The notes beneath the pieces are model-generated. The model was not told where the DNA came from. It saw nothing but the letters and a program-made list of their open reading frames with translations, and did no database searches. From Halobaculum gomorrense (GTDB lineage Archaea; Halobacteriota; Halobacteria; Halobacteriales; Haloferacaceae), in the NCBI RefSeq assembly GCF_900129775.1, contig NZ_FQWV01000001.1:143619-207618 (forward strand): 64,000 bases of DNA. Direction: 5' to 3'. Each line of letters starts with the position of its first letter. Positions within the stretch are counted from its first letter, which is position 1. Shown piece after piece: positions 16,978 to 25,848 of this stretch. A program made the translations under genes and the position numbers.

Positions 16978-18561
16978 TCAGGCGTCGCGCAGCGCGCTCA
17001 CGCGCGCCTCCAGTTCGGCGATCGCCTCGCTTTGATCGTCGGTTACCGCCACGATGTCGTCGACGGCCTCCTCGCTGTCCGCGGCGTGGTCGCGCGCCGC
17101 CTCGAGCGTCGAAGTCAACTCCTCGATCGTCTTCGCCTGATCGTCGGTCGTACGCGACACCTCATTGACCCCGTCGGCCGCTTGCTCGATGGAGGCCGCG
17201 ATGTTCTCGAACGCCGCCAACACGTCCTCGATCTGGTCGCTCGCAGATGCGATCTCCCGGTACGACTGCTCGGCGGCGACGACGGTGGAATCCGTCCGCG
17301 ACTGGAGTTCGTCGATGTCTCGCGTGATCTGCTCGGTGTGTTGGCTCGTCTCGTCGGCGAGCGTTTTCACCTCCTCGGCGACGACAGCGAACCCGTCGCC
17401 GTCCTCGCCCGCCCGGGCGGCCTCGATGTTGGCGTTGAGCGCGAGGAGGTTCGTCTGCTCGGCCACGTCGGAGATGACCTCGACGATCGCTCCGATATCG
17501 TTCATCCGGTCGCCCAGCTCGGTCACGTTCTCCACGAGGTCCTCGCCGATGTCGGTCACCTCCTCGGTCGCCTCGCGGGCGTCCCTGGAGACCCCGAGGC
17601 CGTCGGTCGCGGCGTCGCGCGCCTGCTCGGCGGCGGTGTCGACCTCCTCGGCGGTCGCTGCGACCTCCTCCATCGACGCCGAGAACGTCTGGATCTCGTC
17701 GACGCCGTCGACCAGCAGGTCGTTCTGCTCGTGGACGTTCTCGGCGATCGCTTCGGCCGCCGACACCGCCCGCTCGACCGACTCGCCCAGGTGGGTCGCC
17801 TGCTCGTCGACGCGGACGACAGTCGTTTGGAGGCGCTCGGCCGTCTCGTTGCCCTCACTGACGACGGTCGACAGGTTCGAGTCGATCGCGTCGCCGTCGT
17901 CGAACGACGCCCGCGCGTCGAGGTCGCCGCTCGACAGCGCCCGGAGCGTCTCCGAGACCTCGTCGACCAGCGCCTCGGTCGCCTCTTGTTGGCGACGCTC
18001 GTCGGTGAGGTCTTTGATCGTCTCGACGGCGCCGACGAGCTCGCCGTCCTCGTACAGCGGTGCCACGGTCACCCTGGCGTAGTGTTCGACGTTCCCCGAG
18101 CGGTCCGCGACGTGGTCCTCCTTCTCGTAGAGATGCCGGGACCTGTCCGCCACGGTCAGCCCGTACACCTCGTCGGCGGTCGTCGGCGCCGCCAGTACTT
18201 CTTCGATCATCGTCTCCTCGTCGCTCTCATAGAGGATCGTCCCGATGTCCGTCCGGTCGAGCGCCTCCGTCGCGGGGACGCCGGTCAGATCCGTCATCTC
18301 CGGACTCCAGGCCGTGATCTGCCCGTTCGTCCCGATGACGAACGTCGGCTGTGCGATCACGTCGACCAGCGTCTCCATCGAGGCGCCCGTCCTCCGGCCG
18401 TGTGGAGAACCGGAGCTGAGACCGTCGCCGCGGTCCGGGTCCGGCCGCTCGGGAGGAGCATCCAGCGTCGCGGTCGACCCTCCGTCGGGTCGAACCGAGC
18501 GATCGCCGTCGTCATCCCTGCCGAGATACGAGCGCAGTCTCCGGAGCGCGTTCGATATCAT
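16978..18561 (-). CDS. Soluble methyl-accepting taxis transducer with PAS domain
   Basis: A protein of 527 residues starting at ATG 18561 (MISNALRRL); longer starts are GC-rich noise. Residues about 62-190 form a PAS sensor ([22 protein letters not shown]), followed by a HAMP-like piece ([12 protein letters not shown]) and a long coiled-coil signalling domain. The conserved hairpin tip reads [31 protein letters not shown]. No membrane segments are present, so it is a cytosolic Htr-type receptor that should feed CheA/CheW. It probably reports an internal redox or energy state. Intact, in contrast with the frameshifted transducer at 40029. Confidence 0.92.
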   Translation of the reverse strand: MISNALRRLRSYLGRDDDGDRSVRPDGGSTATLDAPPERPDPDRGDGLSSGSPHGRRTGASMETLVDVIAQPTFVIGTNGQITAWSPEMTDLTGVPATEALDRTDIGTILYESDEETMIEEVLAAPTTADEVYGLTVADRSRHLYEKEDHVADRSGNVEHYARVTVAPLYEDGELVGAVETIKDLTDERRQQEATEALVDEVSETLRALSSGDLDARASFDDGDAIDSNLSTVVSEGNETAERLQTTVVRVDEQATHLGESVERAVSAAEAIAENVHEQNDLLVDGVDEIQTFSASMEEVAATAEEVDTAAEQARDAATDGLGVSRDAREATEEVTDIGEDLVENVTELGDRMNDIGAIVEVISDVAEQTNLLALNANIEAARAGEDGDGFAVVAEEVKTLADETSQHTEQITRDIDELQSRTDSTVVAAEQSYREIASASDQIEDVLAAFENIAASIEQAADGVNEVSRTTDDQAKTIEELTSTLEAARDHAADSEEAVDDIVAVTDDQSEAIAELEARVSALRDA

Positions 18562-18755
18562 ACCGTCGGAACCCGACGAAGCGGATAACTGCTGGCTGTG
18601 TCCTGCCGTTCTCGTCGATACGTGGGTCGGGCGTTGGACGGGGACAACCGCCGGTCCGGCGGCAGTCGGACCGGCGGTCACCGGCCCGTTGCACCCGGCG
18701 ACCGGCGGCCGCCGTCGCCGCACCCCTTATTCCCCGCGAACCACTACCTCACCCG

Positions 18756-19841
18756 ATGGCACCGACGACACCGGACGGACCCGCCCCCGCTCCGGACGGC
18801 ACGCCCGCGCTCTCTGTCGAGGAGCTCTCGAAACGCTTCGGCTCCGGGGGCGACGCCGTCCGCGCGGTCGACGACGTGTCGTTCTCGGTCGAGCGCGGCT
18901 CGGTCGTCGGTCTGCTCGGGCCGAACGGGGCGGGCAAGACGACGCTGATCAAGTCGGTGTTGGGGACGGTCATTCCCGACGAGGGCACCGTCCGCGTGCT
19001 CGGACGCGACGCGGCCGACGGGCGGCGGGCCACCTACGCGAACGTGGACGCCATGCTGGAGGGCGCCCGCAACGACTACTGGCGCCTGACGGTCAGGGAG
19101 AACCTCCGGTACTTCGCGACCGTCGGCGGCGTCGCCCCCGACTCGGTCGCCGACCGCCACGACCGCCTGCTCGACCGACTGGACCTGGCCGAGAAGGCCG
19201 ACACCCCCGTCCGGGAGCTGTCGCGGGGGATGAAACAGAAGATGTCGCTGGCGAGCGTGCTCGCGGGCGGGGCAAAGCTGGTGTTCCTCGACGAGCCGAC
19301 GCTCGGGCTCGACGTGGAGGGCTCGCGGACGCTCCGTCGGGAGCTCCGTCGACTCGCCGAAGAGGACGACCTCACGGTCGTCGTGAGCAGCCACGACATG
19401 CGCGTCATCGAGGACGTCTGCGACCGCGTGATCGTCATGTCGGCGGGAGCAGTCGTCGCGGACGACTCGGTCGAGCGACTGCTCGGCGCCGTCGACGACT
19501 ACCGCGTGCGGGTCGCAAGCGAGGAGCTCTCGCCGGCGACGATCGACGACCTGCGCGGCCGGTTCGATGTCGTCGATGCGGACGCGGGCGCCGACCCGCC
19601 GACCGTCGAGGTCCGCACCGACGGCGACGCGGCGTACGACCTGTTCGACGCCCTACGGGCGGCCGACGTGACGCTCGATCGCGTCGACACCGTCGAGCCG
19701 AGTCTGGAGGACGTGTTCGTGCGGCTGACCGGCGCGGGCGCCGGAGGCACGAGCGGCTCCGAGCCGGGCGACGAGGACGGCGCCCCGGGGACCGGGCGCC
19801 GGCGGGCGACCGTGGTCGGCGACGACGGAGGTGCGAGATGA
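18756..19841 (+). CDS. ABC transporter ATP-binding protein
   Basis: A 361-residue ATPase of the ABC-2 exporter type. Walker A is GPNGAGKTTLI at about residue 58, the signature is LSRGMKQKMSLA near 150, Walker B is LVFLDEPTLGLD near 172, and the switch His lies in VVSSHDM. A C-terminal domain of about 100 residues (from 245) precedes an acidic tail. The ATG at 18756 follows a weak TATA-like CCTTATT about 30 bases upstream. The last four bases overlap the permease start (ATGA), so both are one operon. The exported substrate is unknown; DrrA/NatA-like exporters move drugs, lipids or ions. Confidence 0.94.
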   Translation: MAPTTPDGPAPAPDGTPALSVEELSKRFGSGGDAVRAVDDVSFSVERGSVVGLLGPNGAGKTTLIKSVLGTVIPDEGTVRVLGRDAADGRRATYANVDAMLEGARNDYWRLTVRENLRYFATVGGVAPDSVADRHDRLLDRLDLAEKADTPVRELSRGMKQKMSLASVLAGGAKLVFLDEPTLGLDVEGSRTLRRELRRLAEEDDLTVVVSSHDMRVIEDVCDRVIVMSAGAVVADDSVERLLGAVDDYRVRVASEELSPATIDDLRGRFDVVDADAGADPPTVEVRTDGDAAYDLFDALRAADVTLDRVDTVEPSLEDVFVRLTGAGAGGTSGSEPGDEDGAPGTGRRRATVVGDDGGAR

Positions 19842-20746
19842 CGGCACCCGACGCCGCGGCCGGCTCGTCGACGGAGCACGCCGGCGCTCGCTCCAGCTCC
19901 ACCTCTACTTCTACCGCCGCCGGCGACGGACCCGGGGACGGTGACGGAGCCCGGGTCGGTGACGACCCGCGCCCGGCGACGTACGTCGATCTCGCTCGTG
20001 CGGTCCTCTACCGCGAGTACCTGATCTTCGTCCGCTATCCGGCGAACGCGATCGGGGGGATCGTCGTCTCGCTGGTGTTCTTCGGGCTACTGTTCTTCGG
20101 CGGACGGCTCCTGGCGGGGCGGGCGCTGGCCGACTCGCTTGAGGGGATCGTGGTCGGCTACTTCCTGTGGACGCTCGCGGTCGGCGCGTACTCGTCGGTG
20201 TCGAACGACATCGGGAGCGAGGTCCAGTGGGGAACCTTGGAGCGGCACGTCACGACGCCGTTCGGGTTCGCCCCGGTCGCGCTGCTCAAGGGCGTCGCGA
20301 AGGTTGTCCGGACGTTTCTCACCTCCGCGATCATCCTGGCGGTGATGATCCTCCTCACGGGGACGACACTGGCGATCGCGCCGGTGACGGTCGTCGTCAT
20401 CGCGGGGCTGGCGGTCGTCTCCGTGCTCGGACTGGGTTTCGCCGCCGGCGGCGTCACCGTCCTGTACAAGCGGGTCGGCAACTGGCTGAACCTCCTGCAG
20501 TTCGGCTTCGTCGTGCTCGTGTCGGCGCCGGTGCTCGACCGCCCGTGGCTGCGCGTGCTGCCGCTGGCCCACGGGAGCGCGATGCTCCAGCGGGCGATGG
20601 TCGACGGCGTCCGCCTGTGGGAGTTCCCGCTCGCGGACCTCGCGCTGCTGGTCGGCATCGCCGTCGGCTACCTCGCGGTCGGCTCCCTCGTCTTCCACTA
20701 CGCGACGCGGCGGGCGCGTCGCCTCGGCGTCCTCGGCGACTACTGA
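19838..20746 (+). CDS. ABC-2 type transporter permease
   Basis: A 302-residue membrane protein with a disordered, acidic Ser/Thr-rich N-terminus of about 45 residues and then six hydrophobic segments (for example IGGIVVSLVFFGLLFFGG and ILAVMILLTGTTLAIAPVTVVVIAGLAVVSVLGLG). The stretch EVQWGTLERHVTTPFG resembles the LERL..TPL amphipathic coupling motif of ABC-2 permeases. Its ATG overlaps the ATPase stop codon. It should form the membrane part of the exporter encoded with the preceding gene. Confidence 0.92.
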   Translation: MTAPDAAAGSSTEHAGARSSSTSTSTAAGDGPGDGDGARVGDDPRPATYVDLARAVLYREYLIFVRYPANAIGGIVVSLVFFGLLFFGGRLLAGRALADSLEGIVVGYFLWTLAVGAYSSVSNDIGSEVQWGTLERHVTTPFGFAPVALLKGVAKVVRTFLTSAIILAVMILLTGTTLAIAPVTVVVIAGLAVVSVLGLGFAAGGVTVLYKRVGNWLNLLQFGFVVLVSAPVLDRPWLRVLPLAHGSAMLQRAMVDGVRLWEFPLADLALLVGIAVGYLAVGSLVFHYATRRARRLGVLGDY

Positions 20747-20867
20747 GGCGCCCTCTCGGACGGCCTTGCTGGCGACCGGGGGTCGCGGTCCTCGCCGCGT
20801 GCGCGGACTGACGACGCTCCGACACGCCGGCGGTCGATTCTTGTACCCCTCGCGCGACTCGGGACGT

Positions 20868-22319
20868 ATGGACGAAGTCGGCTTCCTCGTGATCGGATCT
20901 GGGTCGGGCCTTGATGTCGCGAACGCGGCCGCCAACCAAGGGCAGTCGGTCGCGGTCGTCGAGAAGGGCCGCCTCGGGGGGACCTGCCTGAACCGCGGCT
21001 GCATCCCGTCGAAGAAGCTGCTGTACCACGCGGAGGTACTGGAGACGATCGAACGGGCCGGCGAGTTCCACATCGACGCGAGCGTCGACGGCGTGGCGTT
21101 CTCGGAAATCGTCCGCGAGGTCACCGAGGAAGTCGAGGCCGACTCGGCGTCGATCCGCGAGGGACTCCGGTCGTCCCCGCGTCACGACCTGTACGAGGGG
21201 ACCGGCGAGTTCGCCGACGACAGGACCGTCGAGGTGGTCGACGGCCCGGACGAGGGTGCGCGGATTCGCGCCGAGACGGTCCTCATCGCCGCCGGCACGC
21301 GGCCGTCGATCCCCCCGATCGACGGGATCGACGACGTCGAGTATCTCACGAGCACGGAGGCGCTCCGGTTGGAGACGCCGCCGGAGCACCTCGTCGTCGT
21401 CGGCGGCGGGTACATCGCCGCGGAGCTCGGACACTTCTTCGAGACGTTCGGCAGCGAGGTGACGATCGTCGGCCGGCGCCCGAACCTGCTCCCCGAGGCA
21501 GACCCCGAGGTCGCCGCGGCGTTCACCGAGCGCTACGCCGAGCGCATGACCGTCCACACGGGCCACGCCGCGACGGCCGTCGCCGAGTCCGACGGGGAGA
21601 TCACCGTCGAGGCGACTCCCTACGAATACGGCTCCGGGGGCGACGCCGGCGAACTCGTCGACGACGCCGAGTCGGTCACTGTCACCGGCGACGAGCTGCT
21701 CGTCGCGGCGGGGCGGACGCCGAACACGGACACGCTGAACCTCGACGCGACTGGGGTCGAGACCGACGCGCGGGGGTTCGTGGAGACCGACGAGTACCTC
21801 CGGACGACGGCCGACGGCGTCTGGGCGCTGGGCGACATCGTCGGCGAGTACCTGCTGAAACACAGCGCGAACCACGAGGCGCAGGCGGTCGTTCGGAACC
21901 GCTTCGGCGACGAGCTCGAACCCGTCGACTACACCGCGATGCCGTTCGCGGTGTTCGCCTCCCCGGAGGTCGCGGGCGTCGGCGCGACCGAGGATGACCT
22001 CCGCGCTGCCGACCGCGAGTACGCCACCCGGGTGTACGAGTACGACCAGACGGCCCGGGGGAGCGCGATGCACGCGGACGGCTTCCTGAAGGCGATCATC
22101 TCGCTGGAGGGGGAGATCCTCGGGTGCCACATCGTGGGTCCCGAGGCGTCGAACCTGATCGAGGAGGTCGTCGTCTCGATGACCGCCGGCGAGGGGACGG
22201 TCCGCGACATCCGCGAGGCGGTGCACGTCCACCCCGCGCTCTCGGAGGTCGTCCAACGGGGCTTCTCGGGGCAGTTCTCTCGCGGCGGCGATGGCGGCGA
22301 CAGCGGCCACTCGCACTGA
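20868..22319 (+). CDS. FAD-dependent pyridine nucleotide-disulfide oxidoreductase
   Basis: A 483-residue class I flavin disulfide reductase. FAD motif LVIGSGSGLDVANAAANQG lies at the N-terminus, the redox-active pair is in GTCLNRGCIPSKKLL (about residues 40-55), the NAD(P) motif is VVVGGGYIAAELGHFFETFG near 180, a second FAD motif is WALGDIVGEYLLKHSANHEA, and the C-terminal interface has VHVHPALSEVVQ. It resembles dihydrolipoamide dehydrogenase and mycothione reductase. In halophilic archaea a relative reduces bis-gamma-glutamylcystine, so that thiol-keeping role is a good candidate. No 2-oxoacid dehydrogenase genes are adjacent. A glutaredoxin and a DsrE-like gene follow on the same strand. 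Confidence 0.88.
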   Translation: MDEVGFLVIGSGSGLDVANAAANQGQSVAVVEKGRLGGTCLNRGCIPSKKLLYHAEVLETIERAGEFHIDASVDGVAFSEIVREVTEEVEADSASIREGLRSSPRHDLYEGTGEFADDRTVEVVDGPDEGARIRAETVLIAAGTRPSIPPIDGIDDVEYLTSTEALRLETPPEHLVVVGGGYIAAELGHFFETFGSEVTIVGRRPNLLPEADPEVAAAFTERYAERMTVHTGHAATAVAESDGEITVEATPYEYGSGGDAGELVDDAESVTVTGDELLVAAGRTPNTDTLNLDATGVETDARGFVETDEYLRTTADGVWALGDIVGEYLLKHSANHEAQAVVRNRFGDELEPVDYTAMPFAVFASPEVAGVGATEDDLRAADREYATRVYEYDQTARGSAMHADGFLKAIISLEGEILGCHIVGPEASNLIEEVVVSMTAGEGTVRDIREAVHVHPALSEVVQRGFSGQFSRGGDGGDSGHSH

Positions 22320-22383
22320 GCGGCCGTCGTTCGTCGGGCCGTCGTTCGTCGGGCCGGTCGACCGCCCGCCGGACGCGGGATCG

Positions 22384-22391
22384 TATATAAA
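22384..22391 (+). promoter_or_regulatory. TATA box upstream of the DsrE-like gene
   Basis: TATATAAA in GC-rich surroundings about 80 bases before the ATG at 22467, predicting a leader of roughly 50 bases. It separates this gene from the oxidoreductase transcript. Confidence 0.65.
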
Positions 22392-22466
22392 CGCACCCCG
22401 TGGACGCGGCGGCGGCGCACGTCCGCGTACGGACTAAACCTCAGCCGGCAGAACGATGGAACACAC

Positions 22467-22823
22467 ATGACGAAAGCAGCGATCATCATCCTCGCGGGCA
22501 CGGACGGACACGACAACCTCGGCCGCATCGTGAACGGACTGGAGGCGGCAAAGGAGTTCGCCGAGAACGACGAAGACGAGCTCGAACTGATCTTCGACGG
22601 CGCCGGCACCACGTGGATTCCGGAGCTGGAGGACGAGGACCACGACTACCACGACCTGTATCAGGCCGTCAGCGACGACGCGGCGGTCTGCGACTACTGC
22701 TCCGGCGCCTTCGGCGTCGAGGACGCCGTCGGCGACGCCGGACTGGTGACTCTCGACGACCACGACGGCCACCCGAGCGTCCGCTCGCTGGTGGCGGACG
22801 GCTACGAAGTCATCACATTCTAA
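22467..22823 (+). CDS. DsrE/DsrF-like small protein
   Basis: A 118-residue protein beginning MTKAAIIILAGTDGHDNLGRIVNGLEAAKEF, the first strand and helix of a DsrE-like fold. It has a pair CDYC near residue 72, the region where sulfur-relay cysteines occur in this family, followed by AFGVEDAV. Related proteins carry sulfur or act with thiol enzymes in the cytosol. Flanking disulfide reductase and glutaredoxin genes support a thiol or persulfide role. Assignment to a particular sulfur pathway is not possible. Confidence 0.75.
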   Translation: MTKAAIIILAGTDGHDNLGRIVNGLEAAKEFAENDEDELELIFDGAGTTWIPELEDEDHDYHDLYQAVSDDAAVCDYCSGAFGVEDAVGDAGLVTLDDHDGHPSVRSLVADGYEVITF

Positions 22824-22921
22824 TCGGCCGCCTCGCTCGCGGCTGACCTGCGACCGCGCTCCATCGATTTCACCTCCGCCGGCGCAACCCCTAACACGGT
22901 CGCGCCGGAACGGACGGTACT

Positions 22922-23335
22922 GTGACTTTCGACCCGACCGATCAGGGGATCGACGCCGAGGAAGCGCGCGAACGCGTGACCGACGCCATCGCCGACAACG
23001 AGGTAGTGCTATTCATGAAAGGGAGCGCTCGGATGCCCCAGTGCGGCTACTCAAAGCGCGCGATCGGACTGATCAGCCAGTACCGCGACGACGTGGCCAC
23101 GGTTGACACGCTGAAGAACCTCGAGGCGTACCGCGAGGCGTTAGAGGCCGAGAGCGGCTGGGAGACGATCCCGCAGACGTTCGTCGACGGCGAGTTCGTC
23201 GGCGGCAGCGACATCCTCGCGGAACTGGAGGAGCGCGGCGACCTCGCTGAGACGCTCAACGCCGACGCCGACGCCGACACCGCCGCTGTCGATGCCGAAT
23301 CCACCGGCGGCGCAGGGCCGGAAGCGCCGTTCTGA
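22922..23335 (+). CDS. Monothiol glutaredoxin (Grx4/GrxD-like)
   Basis: A 137-residue protein starting at GTG 22922. The motif CGYS replaces the common CGFS of monothiol glutaredoxins (in MKGSARMPQCGYSKRAIG, about residues 30-48), and the TIPQTFVDGEFVGGSDI segment contains the cis-Pro and the glutathione/iron-sulfur binding pattern. Such proteins transfer [2Fe-2S] clusters rather than reduce disulfides. An Ala/Asp-rich tail of about 25 residues extends beyond the family's usual end. It lies about 100 bases after the DsrE-like gene and may share its transcript. Confidence 0.9.
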   Translation: MTFDPTDQGIDAEEARERVTDAIADNEVVLFMKGSARMPQCGYSKRAIGLISQYRDDVATVDTLKNLEAYREALEAESGWETIPQTFVDGEFVGGSDILAELEERGDLAETLNADADADTAAVDAESTGGAGPEAPF

Positions 23336-23530
23336 GCCACCGATCCCGGTGGAGTGACGCACAGTGCGCGTCTCGGTGACTGTCCCGGTCGATGCAACTC
23401 GGATGCGGATGCTTCTTCGACCGTGATCCGGTCTCGTGGATAGCTGCGGTGTCTCGTGTTCAGGCGTGTTCCTCTCGTCACCGGCTGATCGCCCGCCAAA
23501 CCGCGACGAGACGGTCTCTTCGGCCTCCCG

Positions 23531-23932
23531 CTACGGTTCCGATCGTTCCAGCTTCTCGCGGCGCGGTTCGAACTCCTCGTTGGTGAGGTCGCCGCGGGCG
23601 TACGCCAACCGCAGTTCCTCCAGCGCGGGGGTACGGGTCGCGGGGTCATCACGCAGGCGACGCAAGAGGAGGGAGCCGCCGCCGATCACCACGAGCAGGA
23701 CCGCAAGCGGGACGAGCATCCCGACGACGGGCCACCAGCCGACGCTCCCGCCGTACCCCATCATTCCGCTGTTCCCCATCATTCCGCTGTTCCCCATCAT
23801 TCCGCCGTTCCCCATCATCCCGCCGAATCCCAGTCCCAACCCCAGTCCCATCGTGAGCAGGGGAACCACGAGGATCGCTCCGAGGACCAACAGGAGCACG
23901 GTCGCGGTGTCGAGTTGGTCCGAGGAAGACAT
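23531..23932 (-). CDS. Membrane protein with SHOCT C-terminal domain
   Basis: A 133-residue protein with two hydrophobic segments (about 11-36 and 66-88) separated by a Gly/Met-rich repeat (MMGN-G units). The C-terminus, ALEELRLAYARGDLTNEEFEPRREKLE, is a SHOCT (short C-terminal) domain, common in haloarchaeal membrane proteins and thought to mediate oligomer contacts. Methionine-rich repeats next to a DUF302 gene and a multicopper oxidase hint at copper or redox handling, but this is inference. The stop of the DUF302 gene is only six bases upstream, so the two are co-transcribed. Confidence 0.8.
   Translation of the reverse strand: MSSSDQLDTATVLLLVLGAILVVPLLTMGLGLGLGFGGMMGNGGMMGNSGMMGNSGMMGYGGSVGWWPVVGMLVPLAVLLVVIGGGSLLLRRLRDDPATRTPALEELRLAYARGDLTNEEFEPRREKLERSEP
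23756..23827 (-). repeat. Four 18-bp coding repeats
   Basis: Four consecutive units of CCCCATCATTCCGCTGTT or near copies (third and fourth with one and several changes) lie within the SHOCT gene. On the coding strand they encode six-residue units such as NSGMMG. Unit number may vary between strains. Confidence 0.9.
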
Positions 23933-23938
23933 CGGCGA

Positions 23939-24355
23939 TCAGGCCTCCGGTTTGGGTCCGTGTTCGGTTGCGACCGCGGTCAACATCCGCTTGAACCGCT
24001 CGGTGACCTCGGTCGCGACGGAGGCGAGCGCGTCGTTGTCCGCGATCCCGACCAACCGCTCGGGGTCGACCGCGCTCACCGCGACCTCGCCGTCGTCGGT
24101 CTCGTAGACGATGACGTTGCACGGGAGCAGCGCCCCGAGTTCGATCTCCTCGGTCAACCCCTCGTGTGCGAGCGGTGGGTTGCACGCCCCAAGGATGCGG
24201 TACTGGCGGAACTCCTCGCCGAGTTTCTCATCGAGCGTCGCTTGGACATCGATGTCGCAGAGGACGCCGAACCCCTCGTCGCCGAGCGCGTCGATCGTCG
24301 TCTCGACGACGGCATCGAAGTCGCCGTCCACCGCAGATTGTATTGTATACTTCAC
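23939..24355 (-). CDS. DUF302 domain protein
   Basis: A 138-residue protein starting at GTG 24355 (reading KYTIQSAVDGDFDAVVETTIDALGDEGFGVLCDIDVQ). Conserved DUF302 features follow: YRILGACNPPLAHEGL and LLPCNVIVYETDDG. These small cytosolic or exported proteins often accompany thiosulfate, copper or oxidase genes, with no proven reaction. The GTG start is preferred over one 41 codons upstream because a TATA-like ATAAATGG (24381-24388) lies about 28 bases before it, suggesting a leaderless mRNA, and because the family begins here. Confidence 0.88.
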   Translation of the reverse strand: MKYTIQSAVDGDFDAVVETTIDALGDEGFGVLCDIDVQATLDEKLGEEFRQYRILGACNPPLAHEGLTEEIELGALLPCNVIVYETDDGEVAVSAVDPERLVGIADNDALASVATEVTERFKRMLTAVATEHGPKPEA

Positions 24356-24380
24356 AGAATACTGTAGGGTCGTATGTGTG

Positions 24381-24388
24381 ATAAATGG
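24381..24388 (-). promoter_or_regulatory. TATA box of the DUF302-SHOCT operon
   Basis: On the minus strand the sequence reads CCATTTAT in an AT-rich island about 28 bases before the GTG at 24355. It fits a leaderless transcript and argues against the longer open frame that begins upstream of it. Confidence 0.6.
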
Positions 24389-24578
24389 TTTTTCTGAGTC
24401 GTATGGGTTAGTAATCGTGTACTGTTCGCGGTTGTCCGTACCGCGCAGGCGATCGACCGCCTCCGGCGCGCCCGGCAACGGGTCGGGCAGACCGTCTTCG
24501 CGGACCCTCAGCAGTCGCTTCGCGTCCGGACCTTCCGTTCGTGCCCCCGCGATCGACCGCCGCGGGTGGCTGCGTCGG

Positions 24579-25733
24579 TCACTGCTGGTAGCCGGCGTAC
24601 TCCATCAGTGCTCCGAAGATGTCGGTGTTCATCGCCTCCTTGTAGACGACTCCGGTGAGCATCCCGCCGGGATAGGCGTTCCCGTTCATCACGTGGTCGA
24701 CCTTGTGGCAGTGCATGAGGTAGATACCGGGGTCGGCGTCGGCAGTGAACTCGACGGTATGGCGCTCGGCGGGGGCGACGTTGCATACGTCCATGTCGTG
24801 TCGAGCGACCTCCGGGATGACGCCGCCGTCCTTCTCGACGCGCCGGAAGCGGTGGTTGTGGATGTGCAGCGGGTGGCTCATGTACCCGGCATTGACCCAG
24901 TGAACCCGGACGGTGTCGCCCCGCTCGACGATCATGGGCGACCCGTCTTCCGGGTGGAGCGTCCGCGGCGCCACCTTGCCGTTCACCGTGAAGACGTCCG
25001 GATCGCGGGTCCGCGGGCTGTATGAGACGTCTTCACCGGCCATCTTGCGGTTGAGCCGCGAGTCCCAGTCCTTGACGGTCATGAAGTACTCCCTGTCGGC
25101 CTCTTCGTACCCCTTCGGGTCGACGCGGAAGATCCCGTACATCCCCATGTCGATGTGCCGGTGGGTCTGGAAGTGACAGTGGTAAAAGTGGGTTCCGGGG
25201 ACGTTCGCGGGGATGGTGTACGTGTGCGTTTCGCCGGGAGCGACCGTGATACCGGTCGTCGTGGGGACGCCGTCGTCCTTCCAGGCCGTCCGAGCGCCGT
25301 GGAAGTGGACGGTGTGCGGGCGCATCCCGTCGGTGTTGTCGAGGGTGACCTGGATGTCCTCACCCTCGGTGGTTCGAAGGATCGGGCCGGGCACGCTGGG
25401 GTCGTGGTCGTCGGCCTGGAACGCCCAGACGCGCGGCAGCCGGACGGGACCGCCCATCGAGTCGAGCGGGTGGGCCTCGTGCACCGCTGGCTGGGTCTTC
25501 AGGGTCACCGTTCCGCCCTGCTCGTCGACGTTGACGACCGCCGGCGGACCGGTCGTGGGGAGGTCCGGTCCGGCCGCGGTCGACGCCGCGGCGGTCGACG
25601 GCTCCGACTGCGCGTTCTCCCGTCGTGTCGGTGCTTGACACCCGGCGAGCGACGCCGTCGCGACGCCGCCGGTCGCCGCCAGAAACTCGCGTCGCGACAG
25701 GCCCGTACCGGGCGCACCAAGGCGATCTCTCAT
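24579..25733 (-). CDS. Tat-exported multicopper oxidase
   Basis: A 384-residue secreted lipoprotein-type oxidase. A Tat signal with lipobox (LSRREFLAATGGVATASLAGC) is at residues 11-32. Copper ligands are grouped as in multicopper oxidases: HTVHFHG (about 133), HFYHCHFQTHRH (about 180), HPLHIHNHRF (about 290) and LMHCHKVDHVMNG (about 345). The short length and ligand spacing suggest a two-domain laccase or nitrite-reductase-like arrangement. It should oxidise a small reductant at the cell surface with oxygen or handle copper. Neighbours with DUF302 and Met-rich protein agree with a copper-linked role. Confidence 0.88.
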   Translation of the reverse strand: MRDRLGAPGTGLSRREFLAATGGVATASLAGCQAPTRRENAQSEPSTAAASTAAGPDLPTTGPPAVVNVDEQGGTVTLKTQPAVHEAHPLDSMGGPVRLPRVWAFQADDHDPSVPGPILRTTEGEDIQVTLDNTDGMRPHTVHFHGARTAWKDDGVPTTTGITVAPGETHTYTIPANVPGTHFYHCHFQTHRHIDMGMYGIFRVDPKGYEEADREYFMTVKDWDSRLNRKMAGEDVSYSPRTRDPDVFTVNGKVAPRTLHPEDGSPMIVERGDTVRVHWVNAGYMSHPLHIHNHRFRRVEKDGGVIPEVARHDMDVCNVAPAERHTVEFTADADPGIYLMHCHKVDHVMNGNAYPGGMLTGVVYKEAMNTDIFGALMEYAGYQQ

Positions 25734-25848
25734 GTACAGGTGGGTCAACGGGAGCCCCACGAATAGCGGGCGACGCTGACTCCCGCCCCCCGGTGCTGCG
25801 TTCGAACATATTCGCGCTTCGGTCGTGTCGCGCGCGAGCGCCCCGCCG

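Noticed and set aside
23756..23827. CRISPR-like short repeats
   Set aside because: Units are contiguous, 18 bp, in frame and lack spacers; they encode Met/Gly repeats of a membrane protein. No CRISPR array or cas gene is in the window.
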